From: Gordonia hydrophobica NBRC 16057
Lineage (GTDB): Bacteria; Actinomycetota; Actinomycetes; Mycobacteriales; Mycobacteriaceae
Direction of reading: 5' to 3'
Assembly: GCF_001592365.1 (NCBI RefSeq)
Contig: NZ_BCWU01000004.1
Location: 248,001-312,000 of the forward strand
DNA: 64,000 nt
The notes under the pieces are model-generated. The model worked only from the letters and a program-made list of their open reading frames with translations, was not told where the DNA came from and ran no database searches. Each line of letters starts with the position of its first letter. Position 1 is the stretch's first letter. Both the position numbers and the translations under genes were made by a program. Shown here piece by piece: positions 61,416 to 64,000 of this stretch.

Positions 61416-62903
61416 TCAGCCGATCGGCCCGCGCGCCGCCTCGTAGGCGGCGCCGATCCGGTACAGGCGGTCGTCGCCGAACGCCGGTGCCATGAGTTGC
61501 AGCCCGACCGGAAGACCGTCGTCGGACGAGAGACCGGACGGAACCGACATCGCGGCGGTGCCCGCCAGATTGACCGGCAGGGTGCACAGGTCGAACAGGT
61601 ACATCGACAGCGGGTCGTCGACCTTCTCGCCCAGCTTGAACGGCGTGGTCGGGGTGGTCGGCGAGATCAGGACGTCGACGTCGGCGTAGGCCTTGGCGAA
61701 ATCCCGTGCGATCAGCGTGCGGACCTTCTGCGCCTGGCCGTAGAACGCGTCGTACGCGCCCGAGCTGAGTGCGTAGGTACCGATCATGATGCGACGCTTG
61801 ACCTCCGGACCGAACCCGGCCTCGCGGGTGAGTGCCATCACCTCGTCGGCGCTGTGCGTGCCGTCGTCGCCGACGCGCAGGCCGTAGCGCATGGCGTCGA
61901 AGCGGGCCAGGTTGCTGGACACCTCCGATGGCAGGATCAGGTAGTAGGCGCCGAGCGCGTACGAGAAGTGCGGGCAGTCCACCTCGACGATGGTCGCGCC
62001 GAGGTCGGTGAGCTGCCGGCACGCCGCCTGGAACGAGGCGAGGACGCCGGGCTGATAGCCCTCTCCCTGCAACTGCTTGACGACACCGATGCGGACGCCG
62101 GACAGATCGCCGTTCGCACCGGTGCGTGCTGCGCCGACGACGTCGGGGATCGCCTGGTTGATGGACGTGGAGTCGCGGGCGTCGTGCCCGGCGATCACCT
62201 CGTGAAGCAGTGCCGTGTCGAGGACGGTACGACCGCACGGACCACCCTGATCCAGCGACGACGCGCAGGCGACGAGGCCGTAGCGCGAGACGGTGCCGTA
62301 GGTGGGCTTCACTCCGACGGTCGCGGTGACCGACGCGGGCTGGCGGATGGAGCCACCGGTGTCGGTGCCGATCGCGAGCGGAGCCTGATACGACGCGAGT
62401 GCCGCCGCGCTGCCGCCGCCGGAGCCACCGGGGATGCGGGTGACGTCCCACGGGTTGCGGGTCACCTGGTAGGCGGAGTTCTCAGTGGAGGACCCCATCG
62501 CGAACTCGTCCATGTTGGTCTTCCCGAGGATCGGGATGCCCGCCGCACGCAGTCGGGCGGTGACCGTCGCGTCGTACGGCGACATCCAGCCTTCGAGGAT
62601 CTTGGAGCCGCACGTGGTGGGAGCGTCGACGGTGGTGAAGACATCCTTCAACGCGATCGGCACACCGGTGAGCGCCGACGGGGCCTCGCCCGCGGCGATG
62701 GCGGCGTCCGCGGCGGTCGCGGCGGCGAGGGACTCGTCGGCCCCGACGTGGAGGAACGCGCCGAGCTCACCGTCGATCTCGGCGATGCGGTCCAGGTGGG
62801 CCTGCGTCACCTCCACCGACGAGAGTTCCCGCGCGGCGATCTTGCGTGCGAGGTCGGCAGCGGACAGTCCGGTGATGTCACCGGCGGTACGGGTGTTGCT
62901 CAT
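61416..62903 (-). CDS. gatA: Aspartyl/glutamyl-tRNA amidotransferase subunit A
   Basis: Amidase subunit of GatCAB, which converts Glu-tRNAGln and Asp-tRNAAsn. 495 residues. Amidase-signature triad region: K in [10 protein letters not shown], SerSer in [19 protein letters not shown], and the [12 protein letters not shown] loop; substrate loop [18 protein letters not shown]. Start at ATG 62903, with GGAGG 7 bases upstream; GTG 62909 overlaps the gatC stop but is too close to the ribosome site. gatB is not in the window. Confidence 0.96.
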   Translation of the reverse strand: MSNTRTAGDITGLSAADLARKIAARELSSVEVTQAHLDRIAEIDGELGAFLHVGADESLAAATAADAAIAAGEAPSALTGVPIALKDVFTTVDAPTTCGSKILEGWMSPYDATVTARLRAAGIPILGKTNMDEFAMGSSTENSAYQVTRNPWDVTRIPGGSGGGSAAALASYQAPLAIGTDTGGSIRQPASVTATVGVKPTYGTVSRYGLVACASSLDQGGPCGRTVLDTALLHEVIAGHDARDSTSINQAIPDVVGAARTGANGDLSGVRIGVVKQLQGEGYQPGVLASFQAACRQLTDLGATIVEVDCPHFSYALGAYYLILPSEVSSNLARFDAMRYGLRVGDDGTHSADEVMALTREAGFGPEVKRRIMIGTYALSSGAYDAFYGQAQKVRTLIARDFAKAYADVDVLISPTTPTTPFKLGEKVDDPLSMYLFDLCTLPVNLAGTAAMSVPSGLSSDDGLPVGLQLMAPAFGDDRLYRIGAAYEAARGPIG

Positions 62904-62905
62904 GC

Positions 62906-63217
62906 TCACTCCTCCCCCAGGATCTGCGGAACGGCGAACCGCTCCTGCTCCACGCGCGGCGCGCCGGACAGTGCTTGTTCGGCGGTCAGCGACGGCCGGA
63001 CGACGTCCTCGCGCAGAACGTCGCGCAGGTCGGCGGGGTGCGCGGTCGGCGGCACGTCGTCGGCGGCCACCTCGGAGATCTGCGCGACGTGGCTCAAGAT
63101 CGCGTCGAGCTGCGACGCGTAACGGTCGAGCTCGGCGTCGTCGAGTGCCAGTCGGGACAGCCGCGCCAGGTGCGCGACCTCGTCCCGGCTGATCGCCGGC
63201 TGGGAATCGGTGGACAT
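62906..63217 (-). CDS. gatC: Aspartyl/glutamyl-tRNA amidotransferase subunit C
   Basis: 103 residues from the ATG at 63217. Helical GatC core [42 protein letters not shown], then the extended chain that wraps around GatA ([23 protein letters not shown], ending RFAVPQIL). Needed to stabilise GatA/GatB. Directly upstream of gatA. Confidence 0.95.
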   Translation of the reverse strand: MSTDSQPAISRDEVAHLARLSRLALDDAELDRYASQLDAILSHVAQISEVAADDVPPTAHPADLRDVLREDVVRPSLTAEQALSGAPRVEQERFAVPQILGEE

Positions 63218-63390
63218 CGTCGACCTCTCGCTCGCGGACTCGGCGCGGCAGGACCGCGCGAGTTCTCTTCGACAGTTGGGTTCGAGTACAGGATATGTGC
63301 TTGCTCCCGGCACAGTCCGGGCAGGGAGGGCGGCGAACCGGACCGCGGTCTCCGGTGGCCCGGACAGAGCGGAGGACGTAGTTTGGACGC

Positions 63391-63729
63391 ATGATCATCG
63401 TCACCACCAACGAGCTGCCCGGTTACCAGATCGAGCACACATTCGGCGAGGTCTTCGGCCTCACCGTGCGCTCGCGTCACATCGGGTCGAACATCGGGGC
63501 CAGCTTCAAGGCGATGGCCGGTGGCGAGTTGCGCGGGATCACCGAACTGCTGCACGAGGCTCGGAACGAGGCGTTGAGCAGGCTCGCCGCCGAGGCGCAG
63601 GGTAAGGGAGCCAACGCCGTGGTCGCCTTCCGCTTCGAGACCAACGAGTACGCGGGTACCGGCGGTGTCGAGGTGTGCGCGTACGGCACGGCCGTCGGCG
63701 TCCGCCCGCTCCAGCCGCAGTCGCACTGA
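63391..63729 (+). CDS. YbjQ/UPF0145 heavy-metal-binding-domain protein
   Basis: 112 residues: [79 protein letters not shown]. The YbjQ family forms ring-like pentamers and has unknown function. ATG lies 6 bases after a TAGTTT -10 box (63379-63384), so leaderless. Divergent from gatCA. Confidence 0.93.
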   Translation: MIIVTTNELPGYQIEHTFGEVFGLTVRSRHIGSNIGASFKAMAGGELRGITELLHEARNEALSRLAAEAQGKGANAVVAFRFETNEYAGTGGVEVCAYGTAVGVRPLQPQSH

Positions 63730-63735
63730 CCCGCG

Positions 63736-64000
63736 GTGTCGTACCTTCTGCGGGTGCTGCTGAGTGACCGCCCCGGCAGCCTCGGCATGCTCGCCGTGCA
63801 ACTGGGCGCGATCGGCGCCGACATCCGTTCCCTGGAGGTCGTCGAACGCGCCGAGGGCCAGGTGGTCGACGACATCGTCGTCGACCTCCCCAGCGGTGCG
63901 CTCCCGGACACCCTGATCACTGCCGCCGAGAAGGTGGCAGGCATCCGCGTCGATTCGCTGCGTCCGTTCGCGGGGGTCCTCGACACCCATCAGGAGCTGG
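63736..64000 (+). CDS. ACT-domain protein, 5' part
   Basis: Begins at GTG 63736, six bases after the YbjQ stop, and runs off the window (88 codons seen). SYLLRVLLSDRPGSLGMLAVQLGAIGADIRSLEVVER is an ACT domain with the usual ligand-binding DRPGSL-A turn. Its place next to gatC matches the ACT-like protein near gatC in mycobacteria. Likely an amino-acid sensor; the target is unknown. Confidence 0.75.
   Translation, partial: MSYLLRVLLSDRPGSLGMLAVQLGAIGADIRSLEVVERAEGQVVDDIVVDLPSGALPDTLITAAEKVAGIRVDSLRPFAGVLDTHQEL

Overview
This is a high-GC actinobacterial chromosome segment. Gene content and order point to the order Mycobacteriales: a mycosin tail, whiB2, fbiA/fbiB/fbiC (coenzyme F420), mshB (mycothiol), gpgS (methylglucose lipopolysaccharide), lpqW, dapC/dapD/dapE, the glgC to fadD6 block and gatCA/pfkA. 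Several blocks follow the order I remember from Mycobacterium tuberculosis (the Rv3255-Rv3262, Rv1201-Rv1213, Rv1157-Rv1178 and Rv3010-Rv3013 regions). A Gordonia-like organism is my best guess, but that is inference. I see no insertion sequence, prophage, CRISPR array, tRNA or rRNA. Layout: 1-5.7 kb holds the end of mycP, ispH, the lipid-droplet protein/xseA/xseB operon, a DUF4245 protein and glpX. 5.8-12.9 kb holds manA, tobH, DUF3499, a degenerate zincin, whiB2, fbiA-fbiB and a Nudix protein. 12.9-17.4 kb is an accessory unit: a three-part membrane/cupredoxin/NirK protein, a polytopic membrane protein and a cysteine-bearing winged-helix regulator, all coupled by 4-base overlaps. 17.5-26.9 kb runs glgC, an RlmA-like methyltransferase, DUF3117, a DivIVA-like protein, gpgS, folP, fadD6, two LOG proteins, a Ddn-like protein and a TetR-controlled membrane gene. 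26.9-31.6 kb carries divergent dapE/dapD, a DUF559-type nuclease gene bracketed by matching 73-base repeats, then dapC and fdxA. 31.9-44.3 kb carries fbiC, mshB, lpqW, typA, a new small Cys-rich gene, mutT and a thiamine-type ABC transporter. 44.5-50.5 kb is rich in exported proteins: two genes under 9-bp-periodic GTNAC boxes, a lipase, a sugar porter, a small exported protein, and an HhH-GPD repair protein. 50.5-64 kb contains a protein with fourteen in-phase decapeptide repeats, an ABC exporter divergent from a two-component system, an acyltransferase-like protein, pfkA, a second two-component system, a phospholipase A2/hydrolase pair, gatA-gatC, a YbjQ protein and the start of an ACT-domain gene. 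Two expression habits recur. Adjacent genes are coupled by ATGA/GTGA (once probably CTGA) overlaps. Many first genes have a TANNNT -10 box 6-8 bases before the start codon and no Shine-Dalgarno, implying leaderless mRNAs; I used this to choose several starts. The most unusual items are the decapeptide-repeat protein, the repeat-flanked nuclease gene, the NirK fusion operon, the periodic GTNAC arrays and the unannotated 58-residue Cys-rich gene.
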